The position numbers were made by a program, and so were the translations under genes. Below, piece after piece: positions 38,628 through 49,270 of a stretch of DNA of 64,000 nucleotides (positions within the stretch are counted from its first letter, which is position 1; the number at the start of each line of letters is the position of its first letter). Source of the DNA: Streptococcaceae bacterium (GTDB lineage: Bacteria > Bacillota > Bacilli > Lactobacillales > Streptococcaceae); contig JAISYQ010000014.1 of the NCBI GenBank assembly GCA_031269775.1, positions 117,744 to 181,743 of the forward strand, read 5' to 3'. The notes beneath the pieces were generated by a model, which saw only the letters and a list, made by a program, of their open reading frames with translations, was not told the origin of the DNA and searched no databases.

Positions 38628-38788
38628 AGATTTTCTTTGAGATTAGGGTATAAAGATAATTCGTTTCAATTTTTTCCTGAGACAAGGAAAAAAATTTAAA
38701 GATACGTGGTGCTATTTTGAGGCTTTTTGACGATGTATCGGGGAAAAAGAAAACGAAGTTCTCATACATCTATTTTTCGAGAAGGTCT
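38628..38788. repeat. MITE copy C, short form (161 bp)
   Basis: Reversed orientation relative to copies A and B. It begins AGATTTTCTTTGAGATTAGG and ends CGAGAAGGTCT; ATT flanks both sides. Compared with the long form, the stretch between the gacg and the gggaaaaag motifs is deleted. Confidence 0.85.
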
Positions 38789-38827
38789 ATTAAAACGTAA
38801 AAAAATATTTACGAAACATTTGTCAAA

Positions 38828-38858
38828 TTGTGATGAAAGTTTTATCTTCTGCTATACT
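38828..38858 (+). promoter_or_regulatory. Probable adhE promoter
   Basis: TTGTGA (38828-38833) and the extended -10 TGC-TATACT (38853-38858) with a 19-base spacer. The leader to the chosen start is about 150 bases. I see no clear Rex operator palindrome. Confidence 0.45.
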
Positions 38859-39014
38859 GTAAAATATTAATGTATGTAAGTTTTATTGGAAAAATTTTGA
38901 ATTATCGCTAAGATAAATTAATAAAAAGATGTGATGCTTTTAGATTGAATAGTGATTAAGGGAAAAAGGGATAATTTTCATGCATTTAATTTCGATAAAT
39001 TGGAGGATTATAGT

Positions 39015-41609
39015 ATGACAAAAGCAGCAGAAGCTGGACAGATTGACGTAACAAAAATGATTGATGATTTAGCAAGAAAAGCAAATATTGCTCTAAAAGC
39101 AATGGAAAATTTCACACAAAAAGAAGTAGATCATATCGTTCATGAAATGGCGATGGCTGCACTTGATAAGCATATGATGTTAGCTAAAATGGCTGTTGAA
39201 GAGACAGGCCGCGGTATTTATGAAGACAAAGCGATTAAAAATATGTATGCTTCAGAGTATATTTGGAATAGCATTAAATATGATAAGACGGTTGGTGTTA
39301 TTAAAGAAGATCAGCAAAGAGGACTTGTTGAAATTGCAGAAGCTGTCGGTGTCATTTGTGGTGTAACGCCCACAACAAACCCTACTTCAACGACCATTTT
39401 TAAATCAATGATTGCTTTAAAAACGAGAAATTCAATTGTTTTTGCCTTTCACCCATCAGCGCAAAAATCTTCTGTCAAAACAGCAGAAATTCTGCGAAGT
39501 GCGGCTATTGCTGCTGGAGCACCTGAGAATTGTATTCAGTGGATTGAGCAGCCATCAATTGATGCTACTAGTGAGTTAATGAATCATCCTGGTATTGCGA
39601 CTGTTTTAGCAACTGGTGGCGCAGGTATGGTCAAATCTGCTTATTCAACTGGAAAGCCTGCTTTAGGAGTAGGGCCTGGAAATACACCGGCATACATTCA
39701 TAAGACTGCAAAAATTAAACGTGCAGTTAATGATGTGATTGTTTCTAAAACCTTTGATAATGGGATGATTTGTGCTTCAGAACAAGCAGTAATTGTTGAT
39801 AAAGATATTTATGAAGAGGTAAAAAGAGAATTTGCTAAACATGGCTGCTATATTGTGAAAAAATCTGAGCTGCAAAGATTAGAAGATGCGGTGATGAAGG
39901 AAGATAAATTGGCTGTTAATCCGAAAATTGTTGGTTATTCAGCAAAATATATTGCAAATCTTGCTGGTATTAAAGTCCCTGTCGAAACTAAAATAATTAT
40001 TGCCGAGCTTGATGGCGTGGGGGAGAAATATCCATTATCTCAAGAAAAATTGTCCCCTGTTTTAGCAATGATCAAAGCAAAGGATGAAAAACAAGCACTT
40101 GATTTATGTGAGGCGATGCTTGAGCTTGGTGGTCTAGGGCATACAGCAGTGATCCACTCAGAAGATGAAGATTTGCAGATTCAGTTTGGGATAAGGATGA
40201 AAGCTTGTCGCTTGCTAGTGAATTCACCATCTTCTGAAGGTGGAATTGGAGATATATACAATGAAATGATTCCGTCTTTGACACTTGGTTGTGGTTCTTA
40301 TGGGAAAAATTCTGTGTCAAAAAATGTGTCAGCTATTAACTTAATTAACATTAAAACACTTGCAAAACGGAGGAATAATATGCAATGGTTCAAGCTGCCA
40401 TCAAAAATTTATTTTGAAAAAAACTCTTTGCAATATTTACAAAAAATGCCAAATATTAAACGTGTTATTTTGGTTTGCGACCCAGGAATGGTGCAATTTG
40501 GCTATGCAGATTTAGTGTGTAGAGAGTTATTAAAACGCAAAGATGATGTAAAAATTGAAGTTTTCTCAGAAGTTGAACCTAATCCTTCGACAAACACGGT
40601 TTATAAGGGATTAGAAATGATTCAAAATTTTAAGCCGGATACAATTATCGCTTTAGGTGGTGGATCAGCAATGGATGCAGCCAAAGTAATGTGGATGTTC
40701 TGGGAGCATCCAAAAACCAAGTTCTTTGGTGCAAAGCAAAAATTTTTGGATATTCGCAAGCGTACTTATAAGATTGATGCAGCAAAAAAGACAAGATTAG
40801 TATGTATTCCTACTACTTCTGGAACAGGTTCTGAAGTGACTCCATTTGCTGTTATTACAGATTCAGATGATCATACCAAATACCCATTAGCTGATTATGC
40901 TTTAACTCCAGATGTGGCTATTATTGATCCGCAGTTTGTTTTATCAATTCCAGGGTCTGTCGTTGCTGATACAGGGATGGATGTTTTGACACATGCCATT
41001 GAGTCTTATGTTTCAGTTATGGCTTCTGATTATACGCGTGGTTTAAGTTTACAAGCAATTAGAATCGTTTTTGAATATCTGGAAAAATCAGTGAAAATAG
41101 GGGATTTTAAAGCACGTGAAAAAATGCATAATGCATCAACAATGGCTGGTATGGCTTTTGCTAATGCTTTCTTAGGGATTGGGCACTCCATTGCTCATAA
41201 AGTAGGAGGGGAATGGAATATCCCTCATGGGCGTGCTAACGCAATTCTTCTGCCACATATCATTCGCTACAATGCAAAAGACCCGAAGAAACACGCGATG
41301 TTTCCTAAATATGACTACTTTCGTGCGAATGAAGATTACGCAGAAATTGCACGTGTAGTTGGGCTAAAAGGCAAGACAAGCGCAGAGTTAGTAGAGGCTT
41401 TAGCACAAAAAGTTTATGAACTTGGAGTTACTTGTGGAATTAAAATGAACTTCAAAGATCAAGGGATTACCAAAGAACAATTAGTCAAAGATGCTGATCA
41501 TTTAGCAGAAAAGGCTTATGAGGATCAATGTACAACGGCAAATCCAAAAGAACCATTAATTTCTGAATTAAAGGAAATTATCAAAATAGCGTATGATTAC
41601 AAAGGATAA
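39015..41609 (+). CDS. adhE: Bifunctional acetaldehyde-CoA/alcohol dehydrogenase
   Basis: Reduces acetyl-CoA to ethanol, regenerating NAD in fermentation. I choose ATG 39015, with GGAGG eight bases before; a longer frame begins at GTG 38952. The 864 residues consist of an ALDH half (about 1-440) with catalytic Cys253 in NGMICASEQ, a linker, and an iron-dependent alcohol dehydrogenase half (about 455-864) with GGGSAMDAAKVMW and the metal histidines in GIGHSIAHKVGG and NIPHGRANAILLPH. It looks intact and suggests mixed or heterolactic fermentation. Confidence 0.96.
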   Translation: MTKAAEAGQIDVTKMIDDLARKANIALKAMENFTQKEVDHIVHEMAMAALDKHMMLAKMAVEETGRGIYEDKAIKNMYASEYIWNSIKYDKTVGVIKEDQQRGLVEIAEAVGVICGVTPTTNPTSTTIFKSMIALKTRNSIVFAFHPSAQKSSVKTAEILRSAAIAAGAPENCIQWIEQPSIDATSELMNHPGIATVLATGGAGMVKSAYSTGKPALGVGPGNTPAYIHKTAKIKRAVNDVIVSKTFDNGMICASEQAVIVDKDIYEEVKREFAKHGCYIVKKSELQRLEDAVMKEDKLAVNPKIVGYSAKYIANLAGIKVPVETKIIIAELDGVGEKYPLSQEKLSPVLAMIKAKDEKQALDLCEAMLELGGLGHTAVIHSEDEDLQIQFGIRMKACRLLVNSPSSEGGIGDIYNEMIPSLTLGCGSYGKNSVSKNVSAINLINIKTLAKRRNNMQWFKLPSKIYFEKNSLQYLQKMPNIKRVILVCDPGMVQFGYADLVCRELLKRKDDVKIEVFSEVEPNPSTNTVYKGLEMIQNFKPDTIIALGGGSAMDAAKVMWMFWEHPKTKFFGAKQKFLDIRKRTYKIDAAKKTRLVCIPTTSGTGSEVTPFAVITDSDDHTKYPLADYALTPDVAIIDPQFVLSIPGSVVADTGMDVLTHAIESYVSVMASDYTRGLSLQAIRIVFEYLEKSVKIGDFKAREKMHNASTMAGMAFANAFLGIGHSIAHKVGGEWNIPHGRANAILLPHIIRYNAKDPKKHAMFPKYDYFRANEDYAEIARVVGLKGKTSAELVEALAQKVYELGVTCGIKMNFKDQGITKEQLVKDADHLAEKAYEDQCTTANPKEPLISELKEIIKIAYDYKG

Positions 41610-41710
41610 GTTTTGTAGTAGAGTTAGAAAATAGTAAGCGTCTAATTTGCTTTGTGAAGTAAATATAATTAGAGGAAGAATTTAGAAGATAATAGCTATT
41701 AAACGCTTAT

Positions 41711-41742
41711 AAAACACCTTCCTCCTAATCCATTGGTGTTTT
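41711..41742 (+). terminator. Weak terminator candidate after adhE
   Basis: AAAACACC (41711-41718) pairs with GGTGTTTT (41735-41742), loop 16 bases. Only a poor T-rich tail follows. Confidence 0.35.
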
Positions 41743-41746
41743 ACAA

Positions 41747-42598
41747 TTAGATTTCATTTTTTTTAACAAAAAGGTAGCTTAAATATAGAAAAAATCCAAA
41801 GAAAGAGACACTAACTAACAAAACGTGTGAGTAAACATGAAAAGGTGTAAAAATATTTAAAAAAGCAATATTTCCGGAAAGTGTATATTCCATGATCGTC
41901 GTAAAATGATTAAATATTTTTTTAGTAAAATATCTATTTTAGAATAAAATAACGCCAGTATATTCATGGTCATTATCGCTCCAATAGAAATACTGATGGC
42001 TATACTCTTAACCAAATAGGTTATCCACATAATAAAAATTCCAAACGAAAAATGAAGCAAGTATTGGATTAACAATTGCGTTAAATTGGTAAAGTGAATT
42101 CCTAACCAGCAATATCTGAAAATAAAATAACAAAAAATTTCAGATATGATAATAGTACGTTAAGAACATGGTAAATAAAAAAGTTTCTACAGATACTGCT
42201 TTAGAAATTATTAGTAATCCTTTACCTTTTAACTCCGTGATATATTTTTAATAAAGCCGCTTGTCCATTCACTTCCTATAAAAAAAGCAACAAAAATCGT
42301 AAGGAATATCAACATAATTCTACTTTGAATATCTGAAAAAAAGAGATCTGTTATGGTGGCTTTTCTTTTTTCAGTTAAGATATCTTCATCATAATTCATG
42401 GTAATACTTATGTCATATATATTATTTTTACTGCTTTTAATAGATTTTGGGATCATTACGATATTCTTTTGCTTGGTTAATATTAGACTGTAAACCGTAA
42501 ACTCTCATAATAGCAAATAAAGTCATTAGCAAGAGAGTTATTTTAGTTGCTTTTGCTTTTGTTATTCTATACAAATCATATTTTAAGATATTAAGCAT
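41747..42598 (-). pseudogene. Broken ABC-2 permease of a bacitracin/lantibiotic-type transporter
   Basis: Reading from ATG (42598 on the complement), MLNILKYDLYRITKAKATKI opens a permease typical of BcrB/LanFEG-like systems. A frameshift near 42450 leads into SKNNIYDISITMNYDEDILT and DIQSRIMLIFLTIFVAFFIG. Further frames hold hydrophobic segments (41857-42075) and the end FHVYSHVLLVSVSFFGFFLY. Several stops interrupt it. It overlaps the ATPase remnant by eight bases, as expected in an intact ancestor. Confidence 0.7.
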
Positions 42599-43493
42599 TT
42601 TTCGCCTCCGCGCTTGTTAATTTTAAAAAATATTCCTCTAAGCTTATATCTTTTTGATAATAATGTTGAACTTTTATTTGCGTTTCTGATAGTTTTTTTA
42701 GCACATCTTCTTTATTTATATTTTCAAATTTTACGTGTAAGATGTTATTGTTGACAATTTCTACTCGGATATTCTGATAATTTTTTTCAAGAACTTTACT
42801 TGTTTTTTGGGAATCATCGATAGTTAATTTCAAAGTTTCACCAAGTTTTTCGTTTAATTCTTTTTTACTGAGTGAAGCTATCACTTTGCCATTATCAATT
42901 ATGGTAAAGTAGGTAGCAATATCTGCTAATTTTTCTAAAATATGACTAGAAATTAAAATCGTAATCTTTTTTTCTTTATTTAGTTTAACTAAAGTATCAC
43001 TAATTTCTCTAAAACCTTGTGGATCAAGACCATTCTTAGGTTCACCAACCAAAGCTATAGCTTATTCCTAGTCTTTGTTTCATTCCCAGAGAAAAATTTT
43101 TGACAAATTTTTTCTGTCACTTAATTTTATTTTTACTAATTATTAGTAAGTCATATACATATTGTTTTGAAAAACAGCCAACACTTAAACATTTCACTTT
43201 TAAATTTTCATAAGCAGACATTTCAAGGAATAGTCCTGGATGTTCGATCAGAATTTCCACTTGTTTAAGAACAGAATTAAGATCTTTTTTTGTTTTGAAA
43301 AAAGCTCTAACTCTCCTTGAGTTGGAAATGCTAGACCACTTAATATCTTCATTATAGTCGTTTTACCTGCACCATTGCGTTTGATCAGACCATGGATCTG
43401 TTTTGATCTTATAACAATATCTACGTTATCAAGAACTTTTTGATTTTTTATATATTTTGTTTATTTTTTTGCTAATGCAACAATTTCATCCAT
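42591..43493 (-). pseudogene. Broken ABC ATPase of the BcrA type
   Basis: From ATG (43493 on the complement) frames give MDEIVALAKK, a stop, then QKVLDNVDIVIRSKQIHGLI and KRNGAGKTTIMKILSGL (Walker A with the first glycine lost). Later come EILIEHPGLFLEMSAYENLK, FSLGMKQRLGI (signature) and VGEPKNGLDPQGFREI (Walker B region changed), then the C-terminal domain in an open frame of 153 codons (42591-43052). Such ATPases drive self-protection against bacitracin or lantibiotics. At least one stop and two frameshifts mark it as dead. Confidence 0.75.
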
Positions 43494-43680
43494 TAATCTT
43501 CTCCTAACTTTTATCAAATTAATTTAATTTTTAATATTTTTAAATTGAGCTTTTACTATACTTCATATTTCTAGAAAAGAAAAAAAGCTAATAACTATCG
43601 TAAATAAAATATTTATTGGTAAAAAAAGATACTGCAGCTGTCTAAATATAATTCACCTCACTAAAGATTATAAATATACT

Positions 43681-46101
43681 TTAACGAATTTGCGCGCCTA
43701 TTTTTTCAACCAGTTTTTTTTTAATTTTGTTCATTATTGCGTTTATTTCTTCGTCTGTTAGTGTGGCATAAGGATTGTTAAAGATGAGCGTATAAGCCAT
43801 AGATTTTTGTCCTTTGTCAATATTATCTTTTGCATATACATCAAATAGCTCGATTTTACGCAAAAAACGCCCTGCCGTATTTTGAATTATTTGCATTAAG
43901 TCTTGATTTAAAACACTTTCTTTAACCAAAAGAGCAATGTCACGTGTAACTTCTGGGAATTTAGAAACTGCTTTAAAAACAGACGTTTTACTTTTTGTTG
44001 GCAACAGTGTATCAAGCGATATCTCAGCTACATACGTTCTTGAAAAACCATACTTTTTATCCGTTATTGGATGCACTTGACCGAAAAAGCCGATAGCCTC
44101 TCCATTTAGTAAAATTTTAGCTGTTCGGCCTGGATGCAATTCTTCTACTTCACTTAATACTTCATATGTAATTAATTTTTCAACTCCAGCAGCACTAAAC
44201 AATTTCTCCAAGATACCCTTTAAGTGAAAAAAAGTTACTGTCTTTTTATCTGTCTGCCAGTCTTTTTCTTGCCATAACCCAGTTAATGCTATTGCTAAGT
44301 GCAACTCTTCTTTTGGCAAATCTTTAAGCGGATTTTTCGTATTAATAAACACTTTACCCAGTTCATACATCGCTAGGTTTTGAAATTTACGAGCAATGTT
44401 AAAATGAATATTATCTAGCAAGCCAGAAAGCAAATTTAAGCGCAAAACAGCTTTCTCTTCTGACATTGGCCAATCTAAGTGCGTTAGTTTGCTTTGCTTT
44501 ATTCTAAATTGTCTAGCCTTTTCTTCCGTAGTAAGTGCATAAGAAATAACTTCAGAAAGCCCTGCTCCTTCTAGCATCTCTTTTATTTTACGAACCAACT
44601 TTTGTTTAATAGTTAAACCATTAGCAATTGCTCCTTTTGGCAATGTAGATGGCAACTTTTCATAACCATAAATTCGTGCCACTTCCTCTAAAAGATCTGC
44701 GGCAATTATAATATCCCACCTCCTAGGAGGAATATTGACAGAATAATCATGTTCTAAAACAGTATATGTAAATCCTAAAGCTGAAAAAATTTCATTTACT
44801 TTTTCTTCAGCTAATGTTGTTCCCAAAGAATTATTTATATAATCAAGTGTAATATTTACAATTCTTTTTTCTGGTATAAATTCTGAACCGGCTGCTACTC
44901 CAGATACCACTTTGCCATCACCAAGTTCTGCAATCATTGTTGAGGCAACCTCACAGGCTTTTTCCACCGTTTCTTTATTAATACCTTTTTCAAAACGCAG
45001 TGAAGACTCCGAGCGCAAATTAAATTCCTTTGAAGTCCGACGAATAAGCTTAGGATCAAACAATGCCGTTTCTAGGGCTACAATTGTTGTGTTCGTATCA
45101 ATTTGCGTATTTTTTCCGCCCATAACTCCTGCTAAAGCTACAGGTTTATTGTTATTAGTGATTATCAAATTTTTTGTTGTTAATTTACGTTTGAAACCAT
45201 CTAATGTTATTAACTTTTCATCATTTCTTGCGCGACGCACAATAATATCTTTACCCTTAAATTTATTGTAGTCAAAAGCATGTAAAGGTTGACCAAATAA
45301 TAATAAAATATAATTTGTAACATCCACCACGTTATTAATTGGACGAATTCCTTCTATCATCAAACGTTTCTGTAGCCAAAGAGGAGAAGGGGCAATTTTT
45401 ACGTTTTTGATAAGACGCATCTTATAAATAGGGGTATCTTTTTCATTCTCAACTTTGATCGATAGATATTTTGCAGCAACTTCCTTTGGCTCTTCTTTTA
45501 AGACAGCTTCTTGAAAATGCGGCACTTGTTTTAAGATAGTCCCAACTTCAAAAGATATGCCACGCATTGAAAGGGCATCTGCGCGATTTGGGGTAATCGC
45601 AAGCTCAATTACTGAATCATCCATATCTAAATATGAATAAACTTCATCCCCAACAACTGCTTCTTTGGGCATATAATAAATTCCTTCAGCAAATTCCTTT
45701 GGGATAACTGCTTCAGCAAACCCAAGCTCTTGCAGTGAACAAATCATCCCCCTAGAAATCACGCCACGAATTTTCCCCTTTTTGATCTTGATGTTTTTAG
45801 CAATACGCGCACCAGGTAAGGCCACAATCACCTTGATCCCTGCTTTAATATTAGAAGCTCCGCATACAATTTGGTAAAGTTCATCTTCACCTACATCTAT
45901 CTGACAAATAGATAAATGATCACTATCTGGATGAGGTATACATTTTTCTACAAAACCTACTACAAGCTTTTTTAACCCATCTAAAAGGCGTGTTACACTT
46001 TCTACTTCAATACCTGTTAAAGACATTTTATCTCCCAATTCTTTAGGAGTTATGTTTGTTAAATCAAGCATCTCACTTAACCATTTATAGGAAACTAACA
46101 T
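43681..46101 (-). CDS. pheT: Phenylalanyl-tRNA synthetase beta subunit
   Basis: Large subunit of the alpha2-beta2 enzyme. The 806 residues show MLVSYKWLSEMLDL, the tRNA-binding EMAP-like domain (about 40-150, IVCGASNIKAGIKVIVALPG), B3/B4 editing domain, B5 domain, and the C-terminal anticodon-binding FDX-ACB domain (FKAVSKFPEVTRDIALLV). The length is normal. It follows pheS by 19 bases. Confidence 0.97.
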   Translation of the reverse strand: MLVSYKWLSEMLDLTNITPKELGDKMSLTGIEVESVTRLLDGLKKLVVGFVEKCIPHPDSDHLSICQIDVGEDELYQIVCGASNIKAGIKVIVALPGARIAKNIKIKKGKIRGVISRGMICSLQELGFAEAVIPKEFAEGIYYMPKEAVVGDEVYSYLDMDDSVIELAITPNRADALSMRGISFEVGTILKQVPHFQEAVLKEEPKEVAAKYLSIKVENEKDTPIYKMRLIKNVKIAPSPLWLQKRLMIEGIRPINNVVDVTNYILLLFGQPLHAFDYNKFKGKDIIVRRARNDEKLITLDGFKRKLTTKNLIITNNNKPVALAGVMGGKNTQIDTNTTIVALETALFDPKLIRRTSKEFNLRSESSLRFEKGINKETVEKACEVASTMIAELGDGKVVSGVAAGSEFIPEKRIVNITLDYINNSLGTTLAEEKVNEIFSALGFTYTVLEHDYSVNIPPRRWDIIIAADLLEEVARIYGYEKLPSTLPKGAIANGLTIKQKLVRKIKEMLEGAGLSEVISYALTTEEKARQFRIKQSKLTHLDWPMSEEKAVLRLNLLSGLLDNIHFNIARKFQNLAMYELGKVFINTKNPLKDLPKEELHLAIALTGLWQEKDWQTDKKTVTFFHLKGILEKLFSAAGVEKLITYEVLSEVEELHPGRTAKILLNGEAIGFFGQVHPITDKKYGFSRTYVAEISLDTLLPTKSKTSVFKAVSKFPEVTRDIALLVKESVLNQDLMQIIQNTAGRFLRKIELFDVYAKDNIDKGQKSMAYTLIFNNPYATLTDEEINAIMNKIKKKLVEKIGAQIR

Positions 46102-46120
46102 TTACTTTTATCTCCTTTTT

Positions 46121-47164
46121 TTAAAAATAAGCAAACTGTTCTAGAAAACGTATGTCATTTGTATAAAAGTAACGAATATCATTAATACCAAAGCGCAGCA
46201 TTGCAATTCTCTCTTGACCTAAACCAAAGGCAAAACCAGCGTAAATTTCAGAATCAATCTGAGACATCTTGAGCACTTTAGGATGTATCATCCCTGCACC
46301 TAAAATCTCAATCCAACCTGTGTATTTACAGATATTACAACCCTTACCCTCACACTTAAAACAACGAACATCAACTTCTACAGAAGGTTCTGTGAAGGGA
46401 AAAAAAGATGGGCGCAAGCGAATTTGGCGTCTTTCACCAAAAATTTTCTTGATCACAAATTCTAACGTACCCTTTAAATCTCCCATACCGATCCCTTTAT
46501 CAACGACCAACCCTTCAATTTGATGGAATTGATGAGAATGCGTAGCATCATCGGTATCACGACGAAAAACACGTCCTGGTGAAATCATGAAAAGGCCTCC
46601 CTTGGTAAAATCATGCTCTTCCATAGTTCTGGCTTGCACAGAAGATGTATGCGTCCTTAGTAAAATCTCTTTAGAAATGTAAAAAGTATCTTGCATATCA
46701 CGCGCAGGATGACCTTTAGGCAAATTCATTCTTTCAAAATTATAATAATCACTTTCCACTTCATAACCTTCGACTATTTTATAGCCCATTGACAAAAAAA
46801 TATCCTCAATCTCTTCTTGCGTTTGGCTTAAAATATGACGAAATCCTCTTTTTATTCTTTTTCCAGGTAAAGTCACATCAATACTCTCCTGATTTAAAGC
46901 ATCTTTTAATGCTTGCATTTCTAAGATTTGCTTCTTATCTTTGATTTGCATGGTTAAGGTATCACGAATTTCATTGGCAAAAGCACCAACTACTGGACGC
47001 TTTTTTGCTGATAAATCCTTCATTCTACGCAAAATTTTTATAATGGACCCTTTTTTGCCCAGAGTTTTAACTCTAATATCGTCTAATTCATTTAAAGTTT
47101 TTGCTTGTGTAATCTGCTCACTAGTTCTTAATTTTAAATCTTCTAATTCTTCTTTTAAACCCAT
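46121..47164 (-). CDS. pheS: Phenylalanyl-tRNA synthetase alpha subunit
   Basis: Catalytic subunit. I choose ATG at 47164 ([17 protein letters not shown]), preceded by AGGAGA; a longer frame to 47212 lies in the leader RNA. The 347 residues contain the N-terminal coiled coil, DVTLPG, the class II motif 2 region ([20 protein letters not shown]), the motif [15 protein letters not shown] and motif 3 [17 protein letters not shown]. The pheST operon is preceded by a T-box leader, so expression should rise when charged tRNA-Phe is scarce. Confidence 0.96.
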   Translation of the reverse strand: MGLKEELEDLKLRTSEQITQAKTLNELDDIRVKTLGKKGSIIKILRRMKDLSAKKRPVVGAFANEIRDTLTMQIKDKKQILEMQALKDALNQESIDVTLPGKRIKRGFRHILSQTQEEIEDIFLSMGYKIVEGYEVESDYYNFERMNLPKGHPARDMQDTFYISKEILLRTHTSSVQARTMEEHDFTKGGLFMISPGRVFRRDTDDATHSHQFHQIEGLVVDKGIGMGDLKGTLEFVIKKIFGERRQIRLRPSFFPFTEPSVEVDVRCFKCEGKGCNICKYTGWIEILGAGMIHPKVLKMSQIDSEIYAGFAFGLGQERIAMLRFGINDIRYFYTNDIRFLEQFAYF

Positions 47165-47169
47165 AAATA

Positions 47170-47470
47170 TTCTCCTGTCTTTTAATAAATAAAAACGCGC
47201 GTTTACATTCACAAGGAACGTAAAACACGCGCTACCATCCTAATTCAATAGTTTGAAGGTGTTCTAAACTATGCACTTAATTTTCTCTTAACGTGAGATC
47301 ACGGCACTCATTAAGTGCAAACTAAGAAGTGAAAATCATAGCTATCTTTTGTAAGAAACTCTCAGTCGCGATTTCTCTCCCTTAGACTCTGTTAACTTGT
47401 CTTCAAATGATGAATGATTTTGGCTACTAAACTTACGTTTTTTGTCTCAAATTGTGAAGAAGTAGCTTAA
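47170..47470 (-). promoter_or_regulatory. T-box riboswitch (leader of pheST)
   Basis: On the minus strand the leader holds the conserved T-box element AGGATGGTAGCGCG (complement of 47228-47241), preceded by several stem regions including GCACTTAATGAGTGC-like pairing. It is followed by a terminator stem formed by CGCGTGTTTTACGTTC and GAATGTAAACGCGCG, then TTTTTATTT, just before pheS. Stem I with the specifier loop lies around 47330-47460; a UUC phenylalanine codon candidate is present near 47335 but I could not fold it to prove it. Confidence 0.85.
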
Positions 47471-47481
47471 AAATTCATTTT

Positions 47482-47511
47482 ACTATAGATCGTTAACAGG
47501 ATTTTAAACAA
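47482..47511 (-). promoter_or_regulatory. Probable pheST promoter
   Basis: On the complement, TTGTTT (47506-47511) and TATAGT (47482-47487) with an 18-base spacer, just upstream of the T-box leader. Confidence 0.45.
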
Positions 47512-47624
47512 AATCTTTTGCCATGCTGCTTCTATCATAGTTATATTTTTTATCAAAACACTTTTTAATGCAAAATTATAGAAAATAAATTTCAAAAATT
47601 CAAATAAAATTTTAAAGACTAATC

Positions 47625-49169
47625 TTATTCTATATACCAAGCAATACCTTCATAACGCCAACCATGAGCCACTGCATTTTCAATCTCAGCATAATTTGTC
47701 GTCCAAACATGTTCCCCATTGCCAGGATTATACATACGGAAAACGGGAACTGTTCCTTCAATTTTTGCATACCAAGCAATACCTTCGTAATTCCAACCTA
47801 GGGCAACTAGATTATCTCTTTCATTTTCATTCATTGTATAATGATGCGTTCCATCATTTGAATTGTAAAGCCTGTAAACAGCTACTCCATTAGGATTACA
47901 TTTAAAAGCAACCCCTTCATCGCGCCAACCAAGAGCAACTAAAACATCAATTTCTCCTCTATTCATTGTATAATGATGCATTCCATCATTTGGATTGTAG
48001 ACCCTAAAAACTTCAAGAGTTTCGTTATCAATAGGTGTTGTTGGCATTCCAGAAGACATCGACAATGTTGGGGTTAAGACAGATCGTTTCGGAGTTGACA
48101 CAGTTGAAATTGGATTGTTAAGCAGTAGTGTTACTGGTGGTAACACGGAATCTTTTGTTACTTGGATCAGATCATTATTAGGTGGAGCTATTGCATCTAC
48201 ATCAGGTGAAGTTATAGTAGATTGTGCTGAACGCTTTGATGCAGGGTTAATAGCTAAAGATCTAACACCAGGTTTAAATGGAGAAAGCATATCATCATCA
48301 AATCTCAGTAAATGATTCATTACTTCAACAGATATATAATTATCCCTATACATTTTTAAGAAAATATCGCCAATTGCAGAATGACTATTAACTTGATCTA
48401 TAAATGAATTCCACGCTTCGTTAGAAAGAACAACATTTAAAGTAAGTCTTTTTTGTCCAGCGATTTGACCATCTACAAAGTTAACATAGGAGAGAATCGC
48501 ACAAGTTTGATCATTATTGGGAATTCCTAATTTAAGGGATTCAGGAGATACTCCTATAACCCAATTTCCATCTTTGTCTTTCATATCATGAAAATTCACA
48601 TATTGGCTTTTATCATAACGAATAGGATCAGATACAGAATTATCAGTTGGACCGAAAACTCTTGCATCTACCTCTACATGAGCTCCAATATCAAAACTTA
48701 TGTCTCTACCACCAGGAACACTACTAGCAAAAGTCCATTGTGGCCGAAGTAACAATGATGTATCTCTATGCATAGGGTTATTAATAACGATAAAAAGCTC
48801 CTGACCGATTAATTCATCTGCATCAATGCCAAAATATTGGCTAGCATTAGCGCGAAATTCATCATTCAATGGAATTTTCATGTAAAAATTACAAGCAAGC
48901 GGAGCTCCTCCATCATATTGATGGACTCGAACTACATCAGGATAGACTCCAAATCCATATCCGTGCATGAAATGTGTAATAAAATCAACACCATTTTCAC
49001 CACCAACTCTACCTAAGACAAAAGAAGCTACGCCACCCGGAGCGGCGACAACACGTTTTGTCTGCCAATCATATGGATCAGCAAACACAAGATTACTTGT
49101 TATTACTGTTGCAGTAACACTTATAACAACGGTAAATATTGCAATAAATTTTTTTAATTTATTTTCCAC
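47625..49169 (-). CDS. Secreted protein with three C-terminal DUF5648 repeats
   Basis: 514 residues. A Sec signal peptide (to about residue 31, ending LVFA before DPYD) is followed by a beta-rich N-terminal region of about 270 residues that I do not recognise, a Ser/Thr/Pro-rich linker (about 300-384), and three repeats at 385-428, 429-473 and 474-514 of the type VYRLYNxNDGxHHYTMNxxE...ALGWxYEGIAWY. These DUF5648 repeats occur in cell-surface proteins of lactobacilli and are thought to be binding modules. No LPXTG or lipobox is present, so it is secreted free or wall-bound by the repeats. The start is GTG, with GGAGGT about nine bases before. Confidence 0.85.
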   Translation of the reverse strand: MENKLKKFIAIFTVVISVTATVITSNLVFADPYDWQTKRVVAAPGGVASFVLGRVGGENGVDFITHFMHGYGFGVYPDVVRVHQYDGGAPLACNFYMKIPLNDEFRANASQYFGIDADELIGQELFIVINNPMHRDTSLLLRPQWTFASSVPGGRDISFDIGAHVEVDARVFGPTDNSVSDPIRYDKSQYVNFHDMKDKDGNWVIGVSPESLKLGIPNNDQTCAILSYVNFVDGQIAGQKRLTLNVVLSNEAWNSFIDQVNSHSAIGDIFLKMYRDNYISVEVMNHLLRFDDDMLSPFKPGVRSLAINPASKRSAQSTITSPDVDAIAPPNNDLIQVTKDSVLPPVTLLLNNPISTVSTPKRSVLTPTLSMSSGMPTTPIDNETLEVFRVYNPNDGMHHYTMNRGEIDVLVALGWRDEGVAFKCNPNGVAVYRLYNSNDGTHHYTMNENERDNLVALGWNYEGIAWYAKIEGTVPVFRMYNPGNGEHVWTTNYAEIENAVAHGWRYEGIAWYIE

Positions 49170-49270
49170 TTTTATTTAACCTCCAAATTTTTACAAATTA
49201 AATTATTAACTTAAAATAAGCCCAATAAAAAAGATATAAATTAATCTTTTAATCAAAGTCTATCATAATT

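Noticed and set aside
38828..38858. Rex operator before adhE
   Set aside because: TTGTGA occurs, but the matching TCACAA half at the right spacing is missing.
41857..42075. Separate small membrane protein
   Set aside because: It reads as one segment of the frameshifted permease pseudogene that spans 41747-42598.
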